A stretch of 42,115 nucleotides of DNA from Streptomyces chilikensis (GTDB lineage Bacteria; Actinomycetota; Actinomycetes; Streptomycetales; Streptomycetaceae), in the NCBI RefSeq assembly GCF_001642695.1, contig NZ_LWCC02000005.1, forward strand, positions 1,242,427 to 1,284,541, given 5' to 3'. This document shows, piece by piece, positions 8,634 to 15,515 of the stretch. The translations under genes and the position numbers were made by a program. Under the pieces are notes generated by a model that had not been told where the DNA came from, made no database searches, and was given only the letters and a program-made list of their open reading frames with translations. Each line of letters starts with the position of its first letter. Positions within the stretch are counted from its first letter, which is position 1.

Positions 8634-8738
8634 TCAACCGGCGGTAGCCGGGCCGCACATGCCGCGGTAGCGGCTTGACCTGTCCGTCGTGCAAAAGGGT
8701 GCGTAGCGCACACCCTTGCGGGGAGTTTTCATGGCCAT
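8634..8738 (-). other. candidate 34-codon leader ORF of the transporter operon
   Basis: A frame from ATG 8738 (second ATG at 8732) runs through a hairpin and stops with a TGA that overlaps the GAGAGGGG ribosome binding site of the OppC-type gene. It lacks a clear ribosome binding site of its own. Its position suggests possible translational coupling or attenuation, but the codon bias is weak and it may be chance. Confidence 0.3.
8691..8719 (-). promoter_or_regulatory. leader hairpin followed by a short T-run
   Basis: The stem aagggtg (8695-8701) and caccctt (8711-8717) has a 9-nt loop, with two further pairs beyond a bulge. Read on the minus strand the stem ends in TTTT, as in an intrinsic terminator. 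It lies about 75-100 nt before the OppC-type start, inside the leader ORF, so it could be an attenuator. Confidence 0.45.
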
Positions 8739-9440
8739 GGCGACGAATCGCCAGAGCTCCCGGGGAATGGATGCGCAACTGTGATGCTGAGCTGGGAGTT
8801 CCGTTATTCGGACGGTGGTCATCAAGGGGCGGACACACCCGCGTCGGGACAGGTGCGTCTCAACGCTGTCCAACTGGGCCAAACCGCCCGGAGGTTACGC
8901 GCGGAGACTCCGGCCGCGGACGCATGGTGGACCGGACTGCGGCGCGGGCGGCGCGGTGCGAGGCGTGGGGTTCCGCCGCCCGGCACGACCACGGGGTCCG
9001 GGTGCACGGCGTGGCACCACCGGCGGGTCGCGGCCCTGTCGGCCCGCGACCACAGGCCGGGCCCGGCCGCACCCACGCGATGTCAACAGGCGCGCCGACG
9101 CGGCCCGGTGGCCGGGGCGCGCTCGGACCTTCTCCGCACCGGAACGGGGCCTGCGGCCAGGGACGGACACCCGCACGGGCCGGCCGCCGGACGGCGGCCC
9201 GCGACCGCCGGACGGGCCCGGCCGCACCCGCACGGCGTCAACAGCCGCGCCGGCACGGCTCGGCAGCCGGGGCGCTCGGACGGGTCCGCGCGGGAACGGG
9301 GCCGGCGGTCAGGTCCCGCCGTCGCCCGGAGGGCGGCCGCGCGGGCGGGGCCGGGTGCGCGCTCCCGGCGCGGCGGGGGCGCGTGCACGGCGTCGCGCGG
9401 CCGACGGGAACGGCCGGGCGGGCGGACGCCGGCGGGCGGA
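8739..9440. other. long gene-free stretch with a degenerate repeat
   Basis: About 700 bp at extreme GC content without a convincing gene on either strand. The open frames present are shadows and lack ribosome binding sites and consistent codon bias. The left end must hold the promoter of the transporter operon; I see no clear consensus hexamers. The right half contains two degenerate copies of a ~125-bp unit (listed separately). Confidence 0.6.
9041..9318. repeat. degenerate direct repeat, period 154 bp
   Basis: Copy 1 starts at 9041 and copy 2 at 9195; both begin ggcccgcgacc and continue with closely similar sequence, including gggcccggccgcaccc, a gtcaacag motif and ggaacggggcc near the end. 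Similarity is roughly 80-85% over about 125 bp by eye. The 154-bp period is not a multiple of three, so it is unlikely to be a coding repeat. Confidence 0.75.
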
Positions 9441-10223
9441 TCAGCCGCCGGGGACGGGCGGGTAGCCGTAGGCGCCGGCCGGGCGGGCGTGCGCGTCCCG
9501 GTCGTAGAACGGGCGGGCGTTGGCCCGCATCCACAACGCGACCGGGTCGTGGTCGTCGGCCATGGCGACCGTGGAGACCGCCAGGCCCTCCGGCACCGCG
9601 CCGACCGACTGGCTCATCATCGACCGCACCGACTCCACGGCGGCGGGCGACGCCTGGTAGACGTCGAGCCCGATGGCCAGGTAGGGCGCGCCGAGCACCG
9701 GCTGCACCCAGGCGCGGCGCAGCGCGCGCACCGCCGGGGTGCGGTGGGCGTTCTGCGCCAGCAGGGCGTAGAACTGCGGCACCTCTATGGCGGGTTCGGA
9801 CAGCCGCAGCGGACCGGCCGGCTGCCGGTCCAGGCCGGCGACGATACGCCGCAGGTCCAGCCAGGGGATGCCGACCCCGCCGCCGGGGGCGTGCGGGTTG
9901 AGCCACAGGCCGTGGTGGTCCGGGTAGAGGGCGTTGGCGACCTCGAGGGCGTCGACGACCTCGTAACCGCGGCTCCAGCCGCTGGCGGAGAGTTCCTGCG
10001 CGGAGGTCACGCAGGGCACGTAGGCGTACCCGTCGACCTCCATGCTCCCGTACTGCGCGTCGGGGGACCCGGCCCGGCCGTGCCACAGCAGCATCCAGAG
10101 CCGGCCGGCGGACGGGGCCGCGAGGGCGCCCAGCAGCGCCTCGTAGGCGTCATAGCGCCCGGGCGACACCTGGCGCAGCATCTGCTCCACCTGCCCGGCG
10201 GCGGCCGTGCCCGACGCGCTCAC
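9441..10223 (-). CDS. SseB family protein (enhanced serine sensitivity), copy 1
   Basis: A 260-residue protein with the two-part layout of actinobacterial SseB proteins. The N-terminal SseB domain includes LWMLLWHGRAGSPDAQYG, VDGYAYVPCVTSAQELSASGW and an LNPHAPGGGVGIPW segment. The SseB_C-type domain follows (FYALLAQNAHRTPAVRALRRAWV, PYLAIGLDVY). The family is named after an E. coli gene affecting serine sensitivity; its biochemical activity is not known. I chose GTG 10223 (AAAGG upstream); an in-frame ATG at 10262 has a weaker site. It has its own promoter-like sequence at 10292-10320 and lies downstream of a second SseB gene. Confidence 0.82.
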   Translation of the reverse strand: MSASGTAAAGQVEQMLRQVSPGRYDAYEALLGALAAPSAGRLWMLLWHGRAGSPDAQYGSMEVDGYAYVPCVTSAQELSASGWSRGYEVVDALEVANALYPDHHGLWLNPHAPGGGVGIPWLDLRRIVAGLDRQPAGPLRLSEPAIEVPQFYALLAQNAHRTPAVRALRRAWVQPVLGAPYLAIGLDVYQASPAAVESVRSMMSQSVGAVPEGLAVSTVAMADDHDPVALWMRANARPFYDRDAHARPAGAYGYPPVPGG

Positions 10224-10291
10224 CTCAACCAGCCTTTCGCGACGACATTGGTTTCCGCCCATCGATGTCCGACAGCGAGTGTTCGACCGGG

Positions 10292-10320
10292 ATTATGAAA
10301 CCAGGTTGAGCGGGGTCGAA
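10292..10320 (-). promoter_or_regulatory. promoter-like sequence for SseB copy 1
   Basis: On the minus strand, TTCGAC (10320-10315) and CATAAT (10297-10292) are separated by 17 bp, a good match to a vegetative sigma-factor promoter. The -10 ends about 70 bp before the chosen GTG and 30 bp before the alternative ATG at 10262. Confidence 0.5.
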
Positions 10321-10337
10321 GACACCACCTTGACGCA

Positions 10338-10390
10338 CCCGGGAGCTCCCGGGCGATTTGCCCCGCCCGGCGGCCGGTGACCGCCGGGCG
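10338..10390 (-). terminator. terminator hairpin and palindrome after SseB copy 2
   Basis: A perfect 10-bp stem (cgcccggcgg at 10364-10373, ccgccgggcg at 10381-10390, 7-nt loop) lies about 40 bp after the stop at 10429. It is followed by a perfect 16-bp palindrome, CCCGGGAGCTCCCGGG (10338-10353). Together with the promoter-like sequence beyond, this suggests that the two SseB genes are separate transcription units. Confidence 0.6.
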
Positions 10391-10428
10391 CCGGCGGCGG
10401 GCGGCGCGGCGCCTGCCGGAGCGGCGGC

Positions 10429-11214
10429 TCAGACCGCGCCGTAGAAGGGCGGCACCTTGGTGCGCAGGTAGTCGCAGACCGGGTCCGGTACCGCGTCGAG
10501 CAGGACCAGGTTGACGGGCCAGCGGACGGGGTGGCGCCCCAGGGCGCGGCCGAGCGCGTCCAGGGGGAGGGCCCTGGCGTCCCCCGACGGGGCGTCCCAG
10601 GTGGCGAGTTCGACGCCGACGAACAGCGTCGGCTCCGCCGTCTCGATCGCCGCCAGGCAGCGGCGCGCGCTCGCGACGACGCCGAGGGCGGCGAACTCCT
10701 CGGCGGCGGCGCGCAGGAAGTCCACCGGGTCGTCCCGCCAGTCCGGCTCCCACAGCCGGACGCGCCCGCCGCGGGTCCCGCCGCCGGGGCCCGCGGCACG
10801 GCACAGCTCGGCCACCGCCGCCGGGGGCAGCGGGAGGCCCACCGCGCCGTCCGGGTTGACGGCGATGCCCACCTCGGGCGGCAGCCCGCGGGCGAACTCC
10901 ACGAGCGGGGCGACGGTGAACGACATGCGGGGTCCGACAACGCGCAGGAACTGTTCCTGGGAGCTGAAGACCGGGACGAACGTCTGCCCGTCCAGCTCCA
11001 CGGTGGGCAGGTCCAGGGTGGTGCTGTCCCGGTCGCCGCCGCCGGGGAGGGGGATCCAGACGAAGCTGCGGGTCAGCACCTCCAGGACCCTGCCGCCGGC
11101 GGCCTGGGAGGCGGGAGCGCCGGCCGACGCCGCCAGCACCTCCTCCAGTTCGTTGACGGGCCCGCCCGCTTCCGCCGGACCGCCGGCCCCGTAGTTCATC
11201 CCTGCCGCGTTCAT
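10429..11214 (-). CDS. SseB family protein, copy 2
   Basis: A 261-residue paralogue of the neighbouring SseB gene, but divergent. The N-terminal domain includes RSFVWIPLPGG, a TFVPVFSSQEQFLRVVG segment (matching VPCVTSAQELSASG in copy 1) and GIAVNPDGAVGLPLPP. The C-terminal part includes PTLFVGVELATW and a VPPFYGAV end that parallels the NARPFYD end of copy 1. The start could be ATG 11214 or ATG 11199 (GGCAGGG directly before the latter). It lies 54 bp downstream of the P-loop gene, which is probably in the same operon. Function is unknown beyond the family name. Confidence 0.8.
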   Translation of the reverse strand: MNAAGMNYGAGGPAEAGGPVNELEEVLAASAGAPASQAAGGRVLEVLTRSFVWIPLPGGGDRDSTTLDLPTVELDGQTFVPVFSSQEQFLRVVGPRMSFTVAPLVEFARGLPPEVGIAVNPDGAVGLPLPPAAVAELCRAAGPGGGTRGGRVRLWEPDWRDDPVDFLRAAAEEFAALGVVASARRCLAAIETAEPTLFVGVELATWDAPSGDARALPLDALGRALGRHPVRWPVNLVLLDAVPDPVCDYLRTKVPPFYGAV

Positions 11215-11268
11215 CGCCTACCGCCTGGGTTCCCGCTCTGCTCGACCGCTTGTCTGCGGCTGGCCAGA

Positions 11269-12036
11269 CTACGGGACGCCGGAGCCCCGGTCCGGGGCGA
11301 ACCCGATCCCGCGCAGTGCCCGCGCCGCCGCGCGGTCCAGCAGCACCGCCGATCCGCAGTCCCGCGGCAGCCGGCCCCGGTCCACGACGTCGGAGAGGAG
11401 CTGCCCGACCGCCTTGCGGTGCCGGGCGAAGGCGTACCGGGAGACGCCGCGCCCCCTCGCCCGCTGTCCCTGCAGGGCCTCGCCGGGGGTGGCGTCGAGC
11501 AGGACGAGCCGCAGCGTCCCGCCCCGCCGGCGGGCGGCGCGGCCCAGCCAGGAGCGGACCCACCGCTGGGTGCCGCAGTCGTGCACCACCACCGGCGCCG
11601 GTCCGCGCAGCGCGCGCCGCAGCCCCGCGTAGTGGTCCAGCCGCACCAGCGGCCGGTACACGGCGTAGGGCAGCGCCCGCGGCATCCGCGCGTCCCACCG
11701 GTCGCGGGTGTCCTGGGAGTCGATCCGGACGGCGCCCTCACCCACGGCCCGCCGCATCATGGTGGACTTGCCGCTGCCCGGCAGCCCGGTGACCACCACC
11801 ACGTCCCGCGCCCCGAAGACCAGCCGCGCCCCGGGCCCCCCGGCGCCCTTCCCGCGCAGGTCGCACACCTTCCTCGCGGCGGCCCCGCCCGCCGCGCAGC
11901 GCGCCGCCCGGTCGGCGCCGCCCCTGGCCCGGGCCGGACCCGCCGCCCGTGTCCCGGCCCAGGAGCGCGCGTGGTGGCGCGGACCGGGTCCGGTCACGGG
12001 CACGGCGTACCCGGTGCCGGCGATCGTCCTCTTCAC
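11269..12036 (-). CDS. P-loop ATPase/kinase-like protein
   Basis: A 255-residue protein whose N-terminal ~75 residues are Ala/Arg/Gly-rich and look disordered. A P-loop kinase fold follows, with Walker A GLPGSGKST (84-92) after strand ARDVVVV, a later VRIDSQDTRDRW segment (acceptor-side Asp as in gluconate-kinase or zeta-like small kinases), VVVHDCGT and LRLVLLDATPGEAL. It is probably a small-molecule or protein kinase with unknown substrate. It starts at GTG 12036 with GGAGG 8 nt upstream. It is divergent from the glycine riboswitch and gcvT and precedes the SseB genes. A TACACT -10-like box lies at 12088-12083. Confidence 0.75.
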   Translation of the reverse strand: MKRTIAGTGYAVPVTGPGPRHHARSWAGTRAAGPARARGGADRAARCAAGGAAARKVCDLRGKGAGGPGARLVFGARDVVVVTGLPGSGKSTMMRRAVGEGAVRIDSQDTRDRWDARMPRALPYAVYRPLVRLDHYAGLRRALRGPAPVVVHDCGTQRWVRSWLGRAARRRGGTLRLVLLDATPGEALQGQRARGRGVSRYAFARHRKAVGQLLSDVVDRGRLPRDCGSAVLLDRAAARALRGIGFAPDRGSGVP

Positions 12037-12221
12037 GTGGTCGTCCTCCCCCTCGGGTTCGGGACCTGGAGCATCCCCCCCAAGTGTAAAGAGGAGGTAA
12101 TGCGGGGGTCGTCTCATTTGCGCCCGGTTCCCGCCACGGTTCCGCAACACGCGGGGGGCCCGCCGGGCGCGGGCGGGCCGTGCGATGATGAGCCCGTCAA
12201 CTGCATACCGGCCGCTTGAAT

Positions 12222-12335
12222 CCGCGCGGGAGAGTCCCGGGGCGTCGGACCCACGTCTTTTCAGGTGTGCGGTCGGCCCGGGCGCCGAAGGAGCAAGTCC
12301 CTCCCTTGAATCTCTCAGGCCCAGTCACCGCGCGG
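12222..12335 (+). ncRNA. glycine riboswitch, aptamer 1
   Basis: The conserved glycine aptamer elements are in order: GGGAGAG (12228-12234), GCGCCGAAGGAGCAAG (12282-12297) and TGAATCTCTCAGG (12307-12319). The closing stem P1 forms between ccgcgcgg at 12222-12229 and the same self-complementary octamer at 12328-12335. It lies upstream of gcvT and is the first of two aptamers. Glycine binding normally turns on gcv expression. Confidence 0.9.
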
Positions 12336-12343
12336 GCGAGGCA

Positions 12344-12445
12344 CATCTGAAAAGCGGTCCGTCCCTCGTGGCGGTCCCACCCACGGTGCAAGCCCTGACC
12401 CCGGCCGGCGGTCATGGCGAACCTCTCAGGTTCCGATGACAGATG
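12344..12445 (+). ncRNA. glycine riboswitch, aptamer 2
   Basis: The second aptamer begins 8 nt after the first. P1 pairs catctg (12344-12349) with cagatg (12440-12445). The core has a variant CCCACGGTGCAAG in place of the usual CCGAAGG..GCAA segment and a well-kept CGAACCTCTCAGGTTCC (12418-12434). The 5' core motif reads CTGAAAAGC where CTGGAGAGC is usual. The two aptamers together form the tandem arrangement known for this class. Confidence 0.78.
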
Positions 12446-12468
12446 GGGAGGAACACCCCACCGTCATG
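12436..12468 (+). promoter_or_regulatory. expression platform hairpin of the glycine riboswitch
   Basis: atgac (12436-12440) can pair with gtcat (12463-12467), and tgggg (12444-12448) with cccca (12456-12460). This fold uses the 3' strand of P1 of aptamer 2, so the two structures exclude each other in part. No T-tract follows, so control is more likely through translation or structure than classic termination. Confidence 0.5.
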
Positions 12469-12494
12469 CCCTCGCCCGTACCGGGAGTCCGCCC

Positions 12495-13628
12495 ATGAGC
12501 AGTTCCGACCTCCGTCACACCGCGCTCGACGCCCTGCACCGCTCGCTCGGCGCCACCATGACCGACTTCGCCGGCTGGGACATGCCGCTGCGGTACGGCT
12601 CCGAGCGCGACGAGCACAACGCCGTCCGCACCCGGGCCGGCCTCTTCGACCTCTCCCACATGGGCGAGATCACCGTCACCGGCCCGCAGGCCGCCGCGCT
12701 GCTGGACTTCGCCCTCGTCGGCAACATCGCCTCGGTCGGCACGGGCCGCGCCCGGTACACGATGATCTGCCAGGAGGACGGCGGCATCCTCGACGACCTG
12801 ATCGTCTACCGACTGGCGGACACCGAGGCCGGTCTGCAGAAGTACATGGTGGTCGCCAACGCCTCCAACGCCCAGGTCGTCCTCGACGCGCTCACCACGC
12901 GCGCGGCCGGCTTCGACGCCGAGGTCCGCGACGACCGGGACGCCTACGCCCTGATCGCCGTCCAAGGCCCCGCCTCCCCCGGCATCCTGGCCTCCCTCAC
13001 CGACGCCGACCTGGACGGCCTGAAGTACTACGCGGGCCTGCCCGGCACCGTGGCCGGCGTCCCGGCGCTGATCGCCCGCACCGGCTACACCGGCGAGGAC
13101 GGCTTCGAGCTGTTCACCGCCCCGGAGCACGCCGAGGAACTGTGGCGGGCGCTGACCGAGGCGGGCGCCCCCGAGGGCCTGATCCCGTGCGGCCTGTCCT
13201 GCCGCGACACGCTGCGCCTCGAGGCCGGCATGCCGCTGTACGGCCACGAGCTCTCCACCTCCCTCACGCCCTTCGACGCCGGTCTCGGCCGGGTCGTGAA
13301 GTTCGAGAAGGAGGGCGACTTCGTCGGCCGCGCCGCCCTCACCGAGGCCGCCGCGCGCGCGCAGGAGAACCCGCCGCGCAAGCTGGTGGGCCTGGTCGCC
13401 GAGGGCCGCCGGGTCCCCCGCGCGGGCTACCCGGTGGTCGCCGACGGCAAGGTGATCGGCGAGGTCACCTCCGGCGCCCCCTCCCCCACCCTGGGGAAGC
13501 CGATCGCCATGGCCTATGTCGACGCCTCCCACGCCGAGCCCGGCACGGCCGGCGTGGGCGTGGACATCCGGGGCACCCACGAGCCGTACGAGGTCGTCGC
13601 GCTGCCGTTCTACCGGCGTCAGAAGTAA
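12495..13628 (+). CDS. gcvT: glycine cleavage system T protein (aminomethyltransferase)
   Basis: A 377-residue folate-dependent aminomethyltransferase. It takes the aminomethyl group from lipoylated GcvH and passes it to tetrahydrofolate, releasing ammonia. Family marks include GWDMPLRYGSERDEHNAVRTRAGLFDLSHMGEI-type start segments, GPASPGILASL, RTGYTGEDGFELF, PCGLSCRDTLRLEAGMPLYGHE and the C-terminal barrel. I chose ATG 12495 because GGGAG lies 8 nt upstream; the longer frame starts inside the riboswitch. It is controlled by the tandem glycine riboswitch and is 60 bp from gcvH. No gcvP is present in the window. Confidence 0.96.
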   Translation: MSSSDLRHTALDALHRSLGATMTDFAGWDMPLRYGSERDEHNAVRTRAGLFDLSHMGEITVTGPQAAALLDFALVGNIASVGTGRARYTMICQEDGGILDDLIVYRLADTEAGLQKYMVVANASNAQVVLDALTTRAAGFDAEVRDDRDAYALIAVQGPASPGILASLTDADLDGLKYYAGLPGTVAGVPALIARTGYTGEDGFELFTAPEHAEELWRALTEAGAPEGLIPCGLSCRDTLRLEAGMPLYGHELSTSLTPFDAGLGRVVKFEKEGDFVGRAALTEAAARAQENPPRKLVGLVAEGRRVPRAGYPVVADGKVIGEVTSGAPSPTLGKPIAMAYVDASHAEPGTAGVGVDIRGTHEPYEVVALPFYRRQK

Positions 13629-13688
13629 TCCTTCGCCGCCTTTTCCCCCTTCCTTCGGAAACTCCCCGCGTACAGGAGAATCTCTGCC

Positions 13689-14066
13689 ATGAGCAACCCC
13701 ACTGACCTGCGTTACAGCAAGGAGCACGAGTGGCTGTCGCCCGTCGAGGACGGCGTCGCCACCATCGGCATCACCAAGTTCGCGGCCGACGCGCTCGGTG
13801 ACGTCGTCTACGCCCAGCTCCCCGAGGTCGGCGAGAGCGTCGCCGAGGGCGAGACCTGCGGCGAGCTGGAGTCCACCAAGTCGGTCTCCGACCTGTACTC
13901 CCCGGTCTCCGGCGAGGTCACCGAGATCAACGAGGACGTCGTCAACGACCCGTCCCTGGTGAACTCCGAGCCCTTCGAGGGCGGCTGGCTCTTCAAGGTC
14001 CGCATCTCCGAGGAGCCGAGCGACCTGCTCTCCGCCGACGAGTACACCGAGTTCGCCGGGAACTGA
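13689..14066 (+). CDS. gcvH: glycine cleavage system H protein
   Basis: A 125-residue lipoyl carrier that shuttles the aminomethyl group between the P, T and L proteins. The lipoylated lysine is K64 in [18 protein letters not shown], and the N-terminal RYSKEHEW segment is typical. Length is normal for the family. The ribosome binding site ACAGGAG precedes ATG 13689. Its stop is 5 bp before glyA, so the two are co-transcribed. Confidence 0.97.
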   Translation: MSNPTDLRYSKEHEWLSPVEDGVATIGITKFAADALGDVVYAQLPEVGESVAEGETCGELESTKSVSDLYSPVSGEVTEINEDVVNDPSLVNSEPFEGGWLFKVRISEEPSDLLSADEYTEFAGN

Positions 14067-14071
14067 ACCTT

Positions 14072-15343
14072 ATGTCGACGCTCAACACCCCCCTTCAGCA
14101 GCTCGACCCCGAGGTCGCCGCGGCGATCGACGCCGAGCTGGCGCGCCAGCAGTCCACCCTCGAGATGATCGCGTCGGAGAACTTCGCTCCGGTGGCCGTC
14201 ATGGAGGCCCAGGGCTCGGTCCTCACCAACAAGTACGCCGAGGGCTACCCGGGCCGCCGCTACTACGGCGGCTGCGAGCACGTCGACGTGATCGAGCAGA
14301 TCGCGATCGACCGCCTCAAGGAGCTCTTCGGCGCCGAGCACGCCAACGTGCAGCCCCACTCGGGCGCCCAGGCCAACGCCGCCGTGATGCACGCCCTGCT
14401 CAAGCCGGGCGACACCATCATGGGCCTCAACCTGGCCCACGGCGGGCACCTGACCCACGGCATGAAGATCAACTTCTCCGGCCGCCTCTACGACGTGGTC
14501 CCGTACCACGTCGGCGAGGACGGCCAGGTCGACATGGCCGAGGTCGAGCGCCTGGCCAAGGAGTCGCGGCCGAAGCTGATCATCGCCGGCTGGTCGGCCT
14601 ACCCGCGGCAGCTGGACTTCGCCGCGTTCCGCCGGGTCGCGGACGAGGTCGGCGCCTACCTGATGGTCGACATGTCGCACTTCGCCGGCCTGGTGGCCGC
14701 GGGCCTGCACCCGAGCCCGGTGCCGCACGCCCACGTCGTCACCACCACCACCCACAAGACGCTGGGCGGTCCGCGCGGCGGCGTGATCCTCTCCACGGCC
14801 GAGCTGGCCAAGAAGATCAACTCCGCGGTCTTCCCCGGCCAGCAGGGCGGCCCGCTGGAGCACGTGATCGCGGGCAAGGCGGTGGCCTTCAAGGTCGCGG
14901 CGTCCGAGGAGTTCAAGGACCGCCAGCGCCGGACCCTGGAGGGCTCGCGCATCCTGGCCGAGCGCCTGGTGCGGGACGACGTCACCGCGGCGGGCGTCTC
15001 CGTCCTCTCCGGGGGCACGGACGTCCACCTGGTCCTGGTCGACCTGCGCGACTCCGAGCTGGACGGCCGGCAGGCCGAGGACCGGCTCCACGAGATCGGC
15101 ATCACCGTCAACCGGAACGCGGTCCCGAACGACCCGCGCCCGCCGATGGTGACCTCCGGACTGCGCATCGGCACCCCGGCACTGGCCACCCGCGGCTTCG
15201 GCGCGGAGGACTTCACCGAGGTCGCCGACGTGATCGCCGAGGCGCTGAAGGCCCCGTCGCCGTTCCCGGCCGACACGGCCGCCGCCCTCGCCGCGCGGGT
15301 GGAGGCCCTGGCCGCGAAGCACCCGCTGTACCCGTCGCTGTGA
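14072..15343 (+). CDS. glyA: serine hydroxymethyltransferase
   Basis: A 423-residue PLP enzyme that interconverts serine and glycine with transfer of a one-carbon unit to tetrahydrofolate. The PLP lysine is K229 in [16 protein letters not shown]. Other marks are [35 protein letters not shown] near the N-terminus and SGAQANAAV. It lies in an operon after gcvT-gcvH, so glycine made or cleaved there is linked to serine. It may be a second genomic copy of glyA. Confidence 0.96.
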   Translation: MSTLNTPLQQLDPEVAAAIDAELARQQSTLEMIASENFAPVAVMEAQGSVLTNKYAEGYPGRRYYGGCEHVDVIEQIAIDRLKELFGAEHANVQPHSGAQANAAVMHALLKPGDTIMGLNLAHGGHLTHGMKINFSGRLYDVVPYHVGEDGQVDMAEVERLAKESRPKLIIAGWSAYPRQLDFAAFRRVADEVGAYLMVDMSHFAGLVAAGLHPSPVPHAHVVTTTTHKTLGGPRGGVILSTAELAKKINSAVFPGQQGGPLEHVIAGKAVAFKVAASEEFKDRQRRTLEGSRILAERLVRDDVTAAGVSVLSGGTDVHLVLVDLRDSELDGRQAEDRLHEIGITVNRNAVPNDPRPPMVTSGLRIGTPALATRGFGAEDFTEVADVIAEALKAPSPFPADTAAALAARVEALAAKHPLYPSL

Positions 15344-15405
15344 TCCCGGCGACGCTGTAACCGGCCCCGCACGGCGCGTGCGGATTTCGCCCCGCCTGGG
15401 GCATT

Positions 15406-15423
15406 ACGTACGATTCACGTACG
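15406..15423 (+). promoter_or_regulatory. paired CGTACG palindromes upstream of sdaA
   Basis: ACGTACG occurs at 15406-15412 and again at 15417-15423, 11 bp apart, which is one helical turn. Each contains the self-complementary CGTACG. It lies about 95 bp before the sdaA start and could be an operator for a dimeric regulator. Confidence 0.4.
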
Positions 15424-15428
15424 CGCGC

Positions 15429-15469
15429 GGGGCGTCCCGCCCACCACCGTCCGGTGGGCGGGGCGCCCC
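15429..15469 (+). terminator. long hairpin between glyA and sdaA
   Basis: A 17-bp stem (15429-15445 with 15453-15469), with a single G-U wobble and a 7-nt loop, lies 85 bp after the glyA stop and 46 bp before the sdaA start. It may end the gcv-glyA transcript or act in the sdaA leader. There is no T-tract. Confidence 0.65.
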
Positions 15470-15515
15470 GCCCCTTCCCCCCACCCCACAGCCAACGATT
15501 CAACGAGGAGTCGAC

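Noticed and set aside
8895-9388. Two minus-strand ORFs sharing an ARLLTxxGCGRARPxVAGR-type segment
   Set aside because: The shared segment comes from the 154-bp DNA repeat; the copies are in different frames and have no ribosome binding sites, so it is a DNA repeat and not a protein repeat.
12100-12219. 39-codon plus-strand ORF with a striking AGAGGAGGTAATG start just before the glycine riboswitch
   Set aside because: The GGAGG is only 2 nt from the ATG, third-position GC is lower than in real genes here, and it overlaps the probable promoter of the divergent kinase gene. The sequence match is probably chance.
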